Source: Steromphala cineraria (lineage: Eukaryota; Mollusca; Gastropoda; Trochida; Trochidae). From it: a stretch of DNA of 64,000 nucleotides. Both the position numbers and the translations under genes were made by a program. Position 1 is the first letter of the stretch. Each line of letters begins with the position of its first letter. Below, piece by piece: positions 53,196-64,000 of this stretch. The DNA lies in assembly GCA_916613615.1 (NCBI GenBank), contig OU744725.1, forward strand, positions 52,819,575-52,883,574, read 5' to 3'. Under the pieces are notes generated by a model, which ran no database searches, had not been told where the DNA came from, and was given only the letters and a program-made list of their open reading frames with translations.

Positions 53196-53288
53196 TCAGT
53201 GAGAGCTACTAAGTAACGTGTGGGTCATCTCCGAAAAACTAAGAAGTGGGTTATCTCCCCTGTCTGTGACGCTCTTCAGTGCTAAATG
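53196..53288 (-). CDS. AhR: AhR terminal coding exon
   Basis: Acceptor tttctctttcag, phase 0, open for 30 codons to a TGA at 53196-53198. It encodes HLALKSVTDRGD then NPLLSFSEMTHTLLSS and SH. The segment PLLSFSE.T.TLL resembles what I remember of the extreme C-terminus of insect spineless, which supports a true terminal exon. An AATAAA lies only a few bases past the stop, too near to be the obvious poly(A) signal, so the 3' UTR end is not defined. Confidence is limited by the weak upstream donor. Confidence 0.65.
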   Translation of the reverse strand, partial: HLALKSVTDRGDNPLLSFSEMTHTLLSSSH

Positions 53289-56200
53289 CTGAAAGAGAAA
53301 AAAATGATGGTTAATACAAGAAATGATGATACTGTGTTAATTGATGCATCAAGTCGAGATAATTGAACTGTCTTGGAAATAACCGGAATGACGCTCAGTG
53401 AAATAGGTTGTGGATAAAGTTACTAGGTAATTATTCTCGCATGTGCTATGTCTGATACCCTTGGCAGCAGATTTAGTTTTCTCTAGAACATCAATTACAC
53501 TTGAAATATGGTTATTAATGGTTAGTGATGAAAATCATCAACTCAAAGTAGTCAAAACTGACAACATGAAGAATAGTGATTAATATTAGCTTTTTAACAT
53601 AAAGAGGTTAAGGTATGTTATTAACCCTCCCGCTTGTGTTATTCTCAAATGGTTGACAGCTTAGTGAGATAGATTTATCATAAAGATATATTGAAATGAA
53701 TTGAACCAACATGTTCATTAATATGTAAACATCATTTTAAGATAAACTTGAAATTGAATCAATATAATAAATAATTAAAAAAACGTTTTTTTAATATTTT
53801 AGGATTCTTAGTGAAAATACATCAAGTGGTCCCTAGGTGTCAGTAGACAAAAATATCAAAAAGGTACGGAAATGATAAACTTTGAAGAAAATAGAATAAA
53901 ATTTAATAAGAAAGCTCATTCAAGTTGAAGGGTCCATGAATAAGACAATTAAAAATAAAAAAATAAAAAATAAATCAAATCAAATTAAATTAGAAAATAA
54001 ATTAATAAGGACAAAAGAAACTAGAATATAATTTAAATAAGAAAGTTAACAAACTAACAAAAAAAATAATAATGCTAAAATATTTTTTCATTATTCTGAT
54101 TTCTTGATTCAGAGAAGGTAAATGAGAGGACAAAATAAACCAAAGGTTTAGGAAAAATTGAAAATGTTACATATTACATACTTGAAGTCAATCAAGCTAT
54201 ACCAACTTTCTGATGGTTGACACTGTCAGCGAGGAGGGCTCTTTTGCTTGCACACGCATACATATCCGCCCCAACCCCCCAATCCTTGTCGGAGTATGTG
54301 TTATTGTTATTGTAGTGTGTTGCCCATTGCGATGTCTTGACAACGGGCACAGGAATACTGCCCATAACAGCTTGATGCTGCTGTTGAAGCTGTTTGTCAC
54401 AGGAAGGGCTGAAAGAAGATGAGGAATATCAGTGACACATCCAAAAGGGGTGTTGGGTCAGTACCCCTCCCAAGAGGGTTCTAAATATTGTACATGTTGA
54501 TAGTCATATTTTTTTTCAAGGGGATGTTGGGATGCGCACCCCTGAAAATAGTTCTAAATATTGTTATGTTGAGAGTCATATTTTTATTCAAGGGGATGTT
54601 GGGGTGCACACCCCTCCCAAGAGAGTTCTAAATATTGTAAATGTTGATAGTCATATTTTCATTCAAGGGGGTGAAGGGGTGCGCACCCCTCCCAAAGAGT
54701 TCTAAGTATTGTAAATGTTGAGAGTCATATTTTTAATTCAAGGGGGTGAAGGGGTGCGCACTCCTCCAAAACAAGCTCTCAATATTGTAAATGTTGAGAG
54801 TCATATCTTTCTTTCAAGGGGATAGTCATATCTTTCTTTCAAGGGGGTATTGTGGTGCGCACCCCTCCAAAATAGTTCTAAATATTGTAAATGTAAAAGA
54901 TGCATTTCTCATTTATAAAAATGCCTTCCTTAAGATTAACATTGATAAATCTATCAAACACATGCCACCCAAAAGAAAATTCTATTTCAATCCCTGTAAA
55001 TTCCTCAGTGTGTTAAAAGAGCATGATAAATCTTCTTACATTTCGATATGTTTTTATCAAATGATTCCAAAATGATTTCATGATAAACAATCCCTTAAAA
55101 ACATTAAACAATTAATGTTGATATTTTAATTTACATGTCATCATTGATTATAAAGGTCTATATTCTAAATAGGAAAAAAAAGTAGTCCCAATAATAACAT
55201 ATACTTACTTTGTATGAATTACAGATGCAGGAACTCCTGTAATTTTTGGACTTGTCCTTGTATTCGGTGTTCCAGAGGACATCTCTGATCCGCTAAGATC
55301 CGACTGAGCAGGACTTGTACCCCGATCTGAACCTGACCCGAGACTCCCTCGATGGTTATAGGCGGGGGGACCCTTCCCACAGTGTGCCCATGAGCTGCCG
55401 TTCATGTCTGGCTTGCTGGAACTGTTGGACATGACCGGTGCCATCGGACCCGAGAGAGAGATGTTTGGACTTGGACCAACACTTTTAATCACAGAACTAT
55501 CCCTGTGGTTGAGAGACTGATGAATCAGTTCTTGACCATTGACCACAGGATCTGGAGACACCTTGTCCAGTTTATTGTCTTTGGGGTAGTATCCCTGATT
55601 ATGGACCGACCTGAATAGGGTCGAGGAGGGGATACAGGGGGGAGCAACAGCGCCCTCTATAGTGTTCATGAAAGAATTTGCATTGTACACAGACGCTGAA
55701 CGGAGGTCCACAGGTTCCAGGGACCCGTTCAGACGAGGAGGGAACCGGTCATGATGAGGAAAATCATAACCAAACTTCCGAGAGTCATTTTCATAGTATG
55801 GTATCTCCTCACAAACACCTTTCTTGGCAAGATCGAACCCATACCCATAGTCCAAACCATACTTAGGAGCTGAGGAGATGATGTCTGCATAACCATTTGT
55901 AGGGTACGGTAGGGACGTTTGATATTGCCGCGGGTCGATGATATACCCATTTGAGAGTCCATGCTTCTCTGCGTCAAGTCGGTACGCATCTGAATTCGGG
56001 TACACAGATCCTGTGAGGGATCCATAAACATTGGATCGATAGATATCCGACTCATACCCGTAATTGTTTGGATACACAATGTCAGATTTGAACTCACTCG
56101 TGTCATAGTTGAAAGGAGGGTATCCTCCATAGGTACTGCACATATTGATTGGACACGCACCTTTCCGCTTCTTGGTATTCTGTGGGTATTCACGGCCTTG

Positions 56201-59200
56201 GGCTTTCTTCTTGTTTTTGTTTGGCTTCTTTGAGACTAGGTCATCCTCCGGGAAGCCAAACCCAGCACAAAGGTCCATGTCCAACAGAGGGTAGGGAAGT
56301 TTGAACTCATTTCCTCGCTTCCCGAACAAATCCTGTCCCTCATCATCACTGAAATGAGAATTATTCAGTATATATTGAAGACAGAATTTTCTTCATGATT
56401 TAATTGCCTTGCATGGTGTTCCTTTGGAATGTATCTTATTTGGTGTACTTTGAAGTAAAATATCACTTTTCATAAGAGTTAGAAAATATTTTTGATGTAG
56501 AGTAACCAAATTTTATAACTTAAATTGCCAAAATGTAATTTATCTTGTTATCTGTTATTTTTATTTTTGATTGTAGGCCTTTAGCAAATTTTATATGAAA
56601 TAAGATTTTAAACATTTTCTTTTAATTTGATATATTTCTTCGCCACTCTATACAATGATCATTGAAAGATCATCAAGAGATAAGATATATAAGCAGAAAA
56701 AATTAATGATGTCAATTGGTCCTAATACAAGAAAAATTTCAGAGCATAAATATACAATTTTCATAATGTTGAGGTCTGTTTTCCATATAGTGATATCTTT
56801 ATTTCCTTTATGAATTTTAATTTTCTTGTATGTTAATCATTTCTATGAGGAAATGATTTTTGAGATTATAAATTTTTTGCAACTCACGTGAGCTGTCGAT
56901 GTGTACAGATGATGAAGTCTGGTTTGCTGTTCTTGTAGATGACTTTACACGAAGACTGGAGCCACAACCAACGATACGATTTGGTCAACCAGCGGTAGGC
57001 GATGAGACCAGAACTACCCGTCTTTATCACTGAAAGTAGGAAATTATCAGTGAAAATTACAAATATCAGTGAATTATGCAAATATGAGTGAAATTTACAA
57101 AATCAATGAAACTTACAAATATCAGTGAAACTTACAAATATCAGTGAAATTAACAAACATTTGTGAAATTTACAAATATCAGTGAAATAATAAACATCAG
57201 TGAAATTCACAAATATCAGTGAAATTCACAAATATCAGTGAAATAATAAACATCAGTGAAATTCACAAATATCAGTGAAATTCACAAATATCAGTGAAAT
57301 TCACAATATCAGTGAAATTACAAACATCAATGAAATTTACAAATATCAAAATAAATAAAAAAATAAAATGTGGTCTTTAAAAATTGACTCTAAACTATGA
57401 TTTTCTTATGTTTGAGGACACAAGCTTTCATTATGATACATTAACAGTGTTGTTGTTGATTACCATCCTTCAATAGAAATCAAATTTTAAAATCAATCAG
57501 AGGACCTTATCCTTCCTTTTTAAACTAAAATATAAATCAAAGAAAATAATGTCTTCCAGCAAGGAAATAAAAATCTGAAATCTTGTTCTAATGAAGGTTT
57601 CAAGAATAAATATATTTAAACTTTTTTCCTTGAAATGAACACCTTGACCTTTATAAAGTTTCCAAAGACAAATTCTACATTATTCAAGCTTGCCAGCGAG
57701 TGAAGCAAGGAAAGATACAGTGAACATTACAGTCGGCCTGCTGTCCTCTTCTATGTGAAATTTAATTCTATATATTGACATTCGTAATCAGTTTCTGTCA
57801 CACGCGTGCCACTGGCGTAAATTAGTCGCGAATTGAGAGGACTCTGGATTTGAGAAACCAACACGTTAACGTATCATTTACCCTCAAAGACTCGAGCCCT
57901 CGGATGGCCGTTCCGTACACAAGAGACAATGGGATGTCATTATCAGTAACTATCCCGCCAATCAATGTAGTTGATCACTATCATGTACATAACATCAATC
58001 AAATATGCACAGTGCTGTGTTTCTCTCAAATTTATGACTCGGGTTGAATTTCCTATGAACGTTGCTTATGGATCCTTTGATTGCTGTACAAAGTGTTGGA
58101 TCTTCTTTGACAATGAATACCTATCTGGGATGTAATTTAGCTAAAAGAGCTCCCCGTCCTTACATGTGAGATTGAAATCGATTTGTGTTAATAGCCTGTC
58201 TATTTCAAAGTGAAATGGAAATCTTTGGCAAAATGATGCTTAAGATCAGTTTTTTTCATAATGTAAAATTTTTTAATAAAACATATCTTGATATTTAGTC
58301 AAATGTGACATTGTTCACAAAATAATGTTACAAAAGACACATTTTCATTATCAATTTTTGAAAGAAACATTAAAAATCTGACATTTTTCATCTTTTACTA
58401 TAAAACTGTCCTTAACAGGCATAATTTTAAGGTTTGCATTACCAGTAAATATTCTATAATTGTTCTTACAGGAAACATCAACATATAGCCTCACCAGAAA
58501 TATTTTAATAACCCATCCATTTCTTGGAATATTTCCAAAATCGCCAATACAAGGATATTTACAAGAAAGCCCTGTACCAGAATATTTCTAAACATAGCAG
58601 TTACAAGGATATTTTCAAGATAGCTCTACAGGAATATTTCAAATATCGCCCTTACCATGATTATTTTCAAGATTATTATATAATTTCAATAAAATTCTTG
58701 TTTACAATCTTTACATTATAGCTTTTATTACAAGAAATATTTTCAAGAAAGTTGTAACCAGGGATATTTTCAAGACAGCCCATAAAGGATATATAAGGAT
58801 AAAGGATTTAAAAATATATCCCTAGCCAGGCATATATTAAAGTTAGCCTCTACCAGGAATATTTTGAATATCCCCTTACAATGAGGTTTATGAGACAGCA
58901 ACTGCCAGGGTTATTTCCAATAAAAATCTTTTTTGCAAAAATTAAATTATGGTCAATTCAAGGAATATTTTCAAGAAAGCCTTTACCAAGAATATTTCAA
59001 AGGTGGGCCCTGCAAATAAAAATTTAAAAACAGCCACTCCAAGGAATAATTCAAATTCTAAAAAAAAAATTTATTTCAGTGTCTGTCTTAGGAGGATTAA
59101 ACAGAGAATGGTCTTGCAAGTATGAGTTCAGCATTCATAGGGGTAGTTTGAAAAAATATTTAAAAAAAAAAAATTAAAAAATCAAAAACAATTTAAGACA

Positions 59201-59337
59201 ATGTAAAACAATTTAGAAGAAGAAACTTACATTCTTGATGAGCTGCTGCGAAGTAGGAAAGGTCATCTGGATGTACGAGGTCGTAGCCGGACGTTGACCC
59301 AAGTTCGTGCTCTGCGTAGTTAAACATCATTTTGCCT
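53196..59337 (-). CDS. AhR: Aryl hydrocarbon receptor (AhR/spineless), partial, 3' five exons
   Basis: bHLH-PAS transcription factor. AhR family members sense ligands or act in development, dimerise with ARNT/Tango and bind GCGTG cores in the nucleus. Five exons are visible on the minus strand: 59231-59337, 56888-57029, 55209-56348, 54207-54408 and 53196-53288. All junctions keep frame (exit phases 1, 2, 2, 0). The first two encode the second half of PAS-B, including IKTGSSGLIAYR and KPDFIICTHRQLT, which match AhR PAS-B at nearly every conserved position. They continue into RQLTDDEGQDLFGKR, like the AhR/spineless TDEEG segment. A long Tyr/Ser/Pro/Asn-rich C-terminal region follows, then a Gln/Asn-rich exon and a short terminal exon. 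About 560 residues are covered. The bHLH, PAS-A and start of PAS-B must lie upstream, at higher coordinates or outside the window. SIM, trachealess and NPAS are less likely because of the AhR-type IKTG..G and TDDEG segments. Identity is secure; the last two exons are somewhat less so. Confidence -1.
53289..54206 (-). other. AhR intron (predicted last intron)
   Basis: 918-bp AT-rich intron with a polypyrimidine-rich 3' end (ctctttcag) and a weak gttggt donor. No other coding signal is seen. Confidence 0.55.
54207..54408 (-). CDS. AhR: AhR exon: Gln/Asn-rich C-terminal segment
   Basis: Acceptor cttctttcag is strong, and the incoming phase fits the preceding exon exactly (AA + C gives Asn). The reading frame is open for 67 codons after the shared Asn: DKQLQQQHQAVMGSIPVPVV, then YNNNNTYSDKDW, ADMYACASKRALLADSVNHQK. 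Gln-rich C-termini are typical of AhR transactivation domains. The 3' edge is uncertain. The phase-0 donor gttggt is weak, and reading through would add VGIA and a TGA at 54192-54194. No other gene model explains this frame. Confidence -1.
54440..54895. repeat. ~75-bp tandem repeat in AhR intron
   Basis: About six degenerate head-to-tail copies of a ~72-77-bp unit. Each contains caaggggGTG or GATG, then GTGCGCACCCCTCC, TTCTAAATATTGTAAATG and TTGAGAGTCATA. The unit has G-rich and C-rich halves separated by the self-complementary GTGCGCAC. It lies wholly in the intron between 54409 and 55208. Some copies carry short internal duplications (54816-54840). Confidence 0.85.
55209..56348 (-). CDS. 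AhR: AhR exon: long C-terminal regulatory region
   Basis: 1140-bp exon with acceptor atttcag and strong donor gtaagtat. It begins by completing the Thr codon of RQLT and continues DDEGQDLFGKRGNEF, then LPYPLLDMDLCAGFGFPEDD. A basic stretch follows (KKPNKNKKKAQGR and TKKRKG), which could act as a nuclear-localisation signal. The remainder is low-complexity and rich in Tyr, Asn, Ser, Pro and Gly, as expected of a disordered transactivation region. If the donor were not used, translation would stop at a TAA that overlaps the donor, after VIHTK. The splice-consistent continuation in the next exon makes splicing the better model. Confidence -1.
56349..56887 (-). other. AhR intron between PAS-B and C-terminal exon
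   Basis: 539-bp AT-rich intron bounded by gtgagt and tttcag. Apart from T-rich tracts I see no structure. Confidence 0.85.
56888..57029 (-). CDS. AhR: AhR exon: end of PAS-B
   Basis: 142-bp exon with acceptor ctactttcag and donor gtgagt. It enters in phase 1 and leaves in phase 2. It encodes LIKTGSSGLIAYRWLTKS, then the WLWLQSS strand and IYKNSKPDFIICTHRQL. This is the PAS-B beta-sheet that lines the ligand pocket in vertebrate AhR. By alignment from memory, human Ser365 is conserved, the Val381 position is Cys and the Gln383 position is His. A minisatellite lies directly upstream of the acceptor. Confidence -1.
57040..57350. repeat. 19-20-bp minisatellite beside the PAS-B acceptor
   Basis: About 15 imperfect copies of AAATATCAGTGAAATTCAC and variants, starting about 10 bp beyond the acceptor of the 56888-57029 exon and inside the 2.2-kb intron. 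Read on the minus strand, each unit contains TTTCACTGAT, which resembles the acceptor-exon junction TTTCAG/TGATAA. Confidence 0.9.
57351..58479 (-). other. Middle of the 2.2-kb AhR intron
   Basis: AT-rich. A slightly GC-richer block at about 57780-58050 carries a short open frame that resembles nothing known to me. Nothing else is supported. Confidence 0.5.
58480..59010. repeat. Degenerate GGAATATTTTCAAGA repeat
   Basis: Roughly a dozen diverged copies of a 35-45-bp unit around GGAATATTTTCAAGAAAGCC and CCTTACCAG, in the same intron. Divergence is high, so this is an old array. Confidence 0.7.
59231..59337 (-). CDS. AhR: AhR exon: central PAS-B
   Basis: 107-bp exon preceded by a pyrimidine-rich acceptor (ttttttccag) and followed by a gtaagt donor. 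It is entered with one base completing a codon and left in phase 1. It encodes GKMMFNYAEHEL, then GYDLVHPDDLSYF and AAAHQE. This corresponds to the PAS-B stretch of vertebrate AhR in which the helix with GY..EL is followed by the IH..D motif; here the latter reads VHPDD. I found no convincing exon immediately upstream. Confidence -1.
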
Positions 59338-62300
59338 CTGGAAAAAACATTTATAAAAAATTATAGGAGAAATATCATTTCATTATCATTTGTCATTGAA
59401 ATTTCTTGTCAAGTTGTTAATTCCTTTGGAGACTTTCTGCCCATAGACAAAGAGAGATATTAACAATAACAAATATGTAACAAAAATAAACCCATAATTG
59501 CAATTAAAATGCCATTTGGGTAACATGTTTCATTTCAATAAATGAATGTAAGTAAAATGATTCATCCTGAAGAAAATCAAAGGTATAGTAATTTTGGTAT
59601 ATCGAATCATATTTCAATACATTGCAAATTGTTCTGAGGTGTAAATTCTTCCGTAAATCTTTTGAGTTGACTGTCTATAGATTTGTTTATAATGATATCC
59701 AATTTCTATTTTGTCATATTTTCTAGCTTGCAATCAATATGCCTTTAAAAATAAACCTTGCCCTTTATTTCTTAAGAATTTTTTCTTTCTAATCAATAAA
59801 AAAATTATCAATAGCATTTTCAATCATCATTTTCCTAAAAAATATTCTAGATCAATGCATGTACTGTTTTTAAATCACTCATAACGTAGAACGATTATCA
59901 TTATCATTTGCATTGTATAATAAAGAAAAAAATGTTCTAGCCTTAGAACTGTTTAATCTGATTAGAGGATAATTAATTAGTGAACTGCCCTGACACGGAT
60001 CTAGCCGAGCCAATGCCAATGTCATTTTGAAATGTACATCAATTAGCAATGAACATGGTTTTTGATCGTCAATTTCTTTGAACATGATGGAAATTGCAAG
60101 CTAATCTTGTCAGGTGTTTCAGCACACAAAACGTACCTGTCAAATAAAGGTGATTTATCGCACTCTGTTCATTAGCTTTGAGTTAGAGATTAATACGGGA
60201 CCCGTGATTATGTTAGACCCTGGAAGGACGAGGGCTTTGACTTCTTTGGAAACACAAAAGCCATTACTATTAAGTCAATTTTCAGATAGTTATCAAACTG
60301 GTTTAGATGACTCTTGAAATTTACATGTATTTGTAAAGTTAAGAGATATCTGGTTTTTGACAAAATTAGGATTTTTTAAATACCATTTCAGAAAACCTTA
60401 CGATTGTGTATATCCAATCATGAAATCCAATTACTTGTACCAATACCTTTTATGACATATTTGATCTGCATATTTCTCAAGTCTTGTTGTATGAAAGCAA
60501 TTGTTTCTAACAACATAGATATAATATACTATAATATGATATAATGAGTAATTTAATTTTCTCATAAAGGACGTATAGCTTTAAATAGTTTAACCATGTA
60601 GTGCTGTCCTTCATAAATCATAAATTCTCTAATATTATCAAAATGGTTTATAAAACAGGATACAGTGTCATGTTTTGTAAAAATGGATGTCACAAAGTAT
60701 TGAAAAGTTGATATCCAGGCATATGTGTCCCTTTAAGAGAAAAGTCAATTTTGCCTTAAATAACTCTTGAAATAAGCAAGGGCAGGGGTGACATGTATCA
60801 ACTTTTCAGTACTTTGTGACATCCAGGCATATCTGTCCCTTTAAGAGAGAAGTCAATTTTGCCTTAATAACTGACGGCAAGGGCAGGGGTGACATGTATT
60901 TGCAATGTACATAAAATGTACATAGATGTCTTGTTACTGGAAAGGACTGTAAAGTCACCAGGATCGTATTACGGCCTCTATTGTTCATGGTGAAATAAGC
61001 GCTATACTTGGGTTGTCAGTTTCGCAGGCATTAGACATAAACGACCATAAGTGTGATTGTGTAAAGCCACGACTTGCTACTTGACACTGAAATAGACGAT
61101 GTCATATAGTAAAATACACACCTTAAACAGAGGAAGGCTTTTGTCAGCCCACACTTTGACCCATATAAACAGTTTTGTAGTCGTTAGAAAAGCAATAAAA
61201 AGGTATATTTCACGTGAAGTGTATTGAACAAGGTATGCTAGATGTGCTTGTGAACATATCACATGCGGAAACAACAAATTATGTCAAGAAGGTTTTTATC
61301 TTACACTTAAGCTGCTGAAATTATTTGTGCTAAGCCATTTAGTTTTTGAAGGTCATTTTGCAGATTGTGACTTGAAAATAAAGTATAATCAACCTTACTG
61401 AATTTTTACAAGTTTATTATTGAAACTGAAAGGTTTTTTTTCTGTAAATTATATATCAAGGAATCAAGTTTTTTTATTACAATAAGGTCCTAGAATGAAA
61501 TGACATGAGTACCCCGGTAGTTGTTAATTTAAGATTAACTGACATATATGAACTGTCTTAGGAGTTCAACATATAGTGAAATATGTTTGAAAAGACAATT
61601 TAGTTTAGTTAATACAATTTTTAAATGCTGTAACTGTTCCAAAAACCAAAACTGTTATCAAGCTATTTTAATATCTTTTTCAAGTATTGAACAAGGAGGA
61701 GTTCTATGGATATTCAACTTCTTTATTGCAGGAGTTTCTTATTCATCTAACAACTTCTATATGCCTAAGGAAGACAAGAGTAATTCTATGGATGAACAAC
61801 TTCTTTATTCATTCTATATGCCTCTCAAAGAAGTATTTCAAGTTTTGATCTCACATGCAGTTTATTGTTAAAGATCCTCCCAATATGCCTGAATATGCCT
61901 TCAAATTTCAAATATTCACATCTGTATCACAAAATTTAAATCATTTGAAAATTTCTGTAAAATTAATGACTATAAGGTAATTATAGAGGACAGTACACAG
62001 TCGTTAGCCACTAATTATAAGAGAACTGGACAGTGGTCAAATAACAAAGGATGGACTTAGAGGTAATCAGGTCCAGGTGGAAGAGGGCTTGACCTCTCAC
62101 CTGGCAGGTCATCAGGGGTCAACTTGACCAGTGGATCAGTGATCATCACCAAGGGTTAAGGAATATTTTGACAATTCTATTAAAAAATAAATTTTTAGTA
62201 GAATTTCAGTCAAAATGGTCAATATTGGTTTACATTGTTATAAACCAAATTAAAGATTTTAAAAGATAATTGAGAACTTTGAGTTTTGACATTTTTGTTT

Positions 62301-64000
62301 TTGTTTTGTGTTCGATAAATCCTTTTTAACATGTTCATATAAGTTCTTCATAAAGACATCTTTTAGAGAAAATGAGTTTTCATCAACTCGAATAATCATA
62401 TCTTTTGGTTACAATGATAACTGATAACACATTATTACATGCTACAGGCTACATGAAAAAATATTTGGCAGTTTTAAATTTTACATGGCTACTATGAACA
62501 ATTGAAATTAAAACTTTTTTTGGCAGAATTTCTGTTAAGCATTTTTTTGTTAATGCTAAGATATTATTAAAACCTGTATCTGATAATAACTACCAAAAAT
62601 TATTTTATAAAACATAAAACATTAGGAAGGTTAATAAACCTTTGGTCTTTAATATACCCTTATGATATGATATTATCTGTATATATCATGCTTATCATTA
62701 TGTGAGGAGATAATTTGTAATTAATATCAAGCTCAGAATTACCATCAAGACATCTTTGATGTAAGAAGATCCTTGAAGAAAGACATTGAACCGGACATGA
62801 TGAGAAAATACTTTGTGACCATTGGATGAGGCAAGTAATTAGAGAAGATATCAAACCAAAATTTAGTGTGAAAATCACATTATTTCACCTATATCTAATA
62901 AGTAAGTATCAAAAACACAATTTTGTGTGAAGATCACATCATTTTACTATATTTTCATAGAGATTCGGTAACATTCATTAAAGCATTGACTGACCAAAGC
63001 ACTTTGACCAGCGGTCATCATACGTTATAATGGTGTCCTTATGAGATCTTTGAGCTTAATGAGTGATGGACGGTGGTCAGATCACACAGATTCATCAAGG
63101 GTTGTAATTACTCACGCACAAAACTACTCAAATACACATCAATTTTATCCAAATTTATGCCAAAACAGACACATTTGTAACCCAAAACCTGAAATTAACA
63201 ACGTTCATGACCATCGGAAGTTGCTGGCCTGATGGACACTTTTATACTTTTGCAACTGGTTTTCTTGGTAAAATCTAAATCTACGAATTTGTGAAGCATT
63301 TATATAAATTTAATTTTGGGTTGTGTCATAATTTATCAAGAACTGCTAAACTTTCTTGTATGCATTTACAGATTATAGAGTAAGATTTACTTTGAAATTG
63401 ACATTTTTTGTAGCTTGTAATAAATTTTAAAATGACTAATGATTGATTCAGATCATTTTTCATTATTGTTTGACAAATTCATCTTCAAAAGCACAGACAT
63501 TTTAAAACACTTTTATAATTCATAACATATGAAATTAACATAAATATCTTCATTGTATCAAATATGTCAAGCTTCATAAGAGGTAACAATCTCATGAAAA
63601 GAACATCTTTTCCTTTCATTAAAACATTTTTGCAACTATGAATGTAAATGTTATTTTTAGAATTTTAGAAAAGCGCCAAATTAGATTTTTATGAAAAAGT
63701 TTATAATATTTAATATACACAACCTCTGTGCATACAATTTTTTTCATTAAAGTTTTATAGAACTACATTCACATAAACAAAAGTCAAACTCCATAAAAAT
63801 GGTAAATTGAATCCTGAATGACATTCCTTATGTCTGAATCATGGGGATAATTTCAAAATGGGGTTATGGGAATCGGCAAAGATCTTCATAGGGGAGGTAA
63901 TAAAAGGACCCTGTACCGACTTGACTGCAAACAAATCTTTTCCGAAAGCAAACGAGCATCGTCAATGTCATGCTTGAAGTTAAGTCTCGGAACTCAATAC
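59338..64000. other. AhR upstream intron/flank, no exon recognised
   Basis: Expected to hold the preceding AhR intron. I looked for the exon carrying the start of PAS-B and for PAS-A or bHLH motifs on the minus strand and found none. The stretch is AT-rich with a local duplication at 60690-60900 and a few GGTCA-type motifs near 62080-62150. Confidence 0.5.
60690..60900. repeat. Local duplication with an inverted segment
   Basis: The segment around ATCCAGGCATATGTGTCCC to GGGCAGGGGTGACATGTAT occurs twice, at about 60712-60798 and 60822-60900. The flanking GTCACAAAGTATTGAAAAGT (60690 on) recurs inverted as ACTTTTCAGTACTTTGTGAC just before the second copy. Confidence 0.8.

Noticed and set aside
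55729..56193. 154-codon minus-strand frame rich in Met/Arg
   Set aside because: Shadow of the AhR C-terminal exon in another frame.
62660..62878. Minus-strand frame with RCLDGNSE, reminiscent of AhR RCLLDNSS
   Set aside because: Context around it does not match PAS-A and no consistent splice sites; likely chance.

Overview
This is a metazoan nuclear genome window. It is AT-rich and intron-bearing, with long gene-free stretches and many small TIR elements and micro/minisatellites. Its one confident gene is the 3' part of an aryl hydrocarbon receptor (AhR/spineless) on the minus strand. A single invertebrate-type AhR, the AT bias and the MITE-dense background suggest a mollusc, perhaps a bivalve; this is inference.

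Layout: 1-20 kb is non-coding, with small TTAA-bordered or TIR elements and one GC- and homeobox-motif-rich block at about 10.9-11.8 kb that may be regulatory. 20300-24348 is a 4-kb foldback-like element with ~930-bp inverted arms. The outer part of each arm is an array of a 21-bp unit containing the perfect palindrome TCGTGGCCACGA, and a 6-bp direct repeat (CAAAAT) borders the element. 24-53 kb is non-coding with a 266-bp MITE carrying 80-bp TIRs, a 5'-truncated LINE with a 13-bp target-site duplication, SINE-like pieces, a compound microsatellite and more TTAA-bordered elements. 53196-59337 holds five AhR exons on the minus strand. They run from the middle of PAS-B to the predicted C-terminus, and all splice phases agree. 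59.3-64 kb is upstream intron or flank in which I could not find the bHLH, PAS-A or first PAS-B exons.

AhR is a ligand-regulated or constitutive bHLH-PAS transcription factor that pairs with ARNT/Tango. Only its C-terminal half is in the window. The most unusual structure is the 4-kb foldback element. The most informative coding observations are the substituted PAS-B ligand-pocket positions, the stop codon lying across a splice donor, and the reconstructed terminal exon. Introns and exons were assigned by reading splice signals by eye, without transcript evidence.
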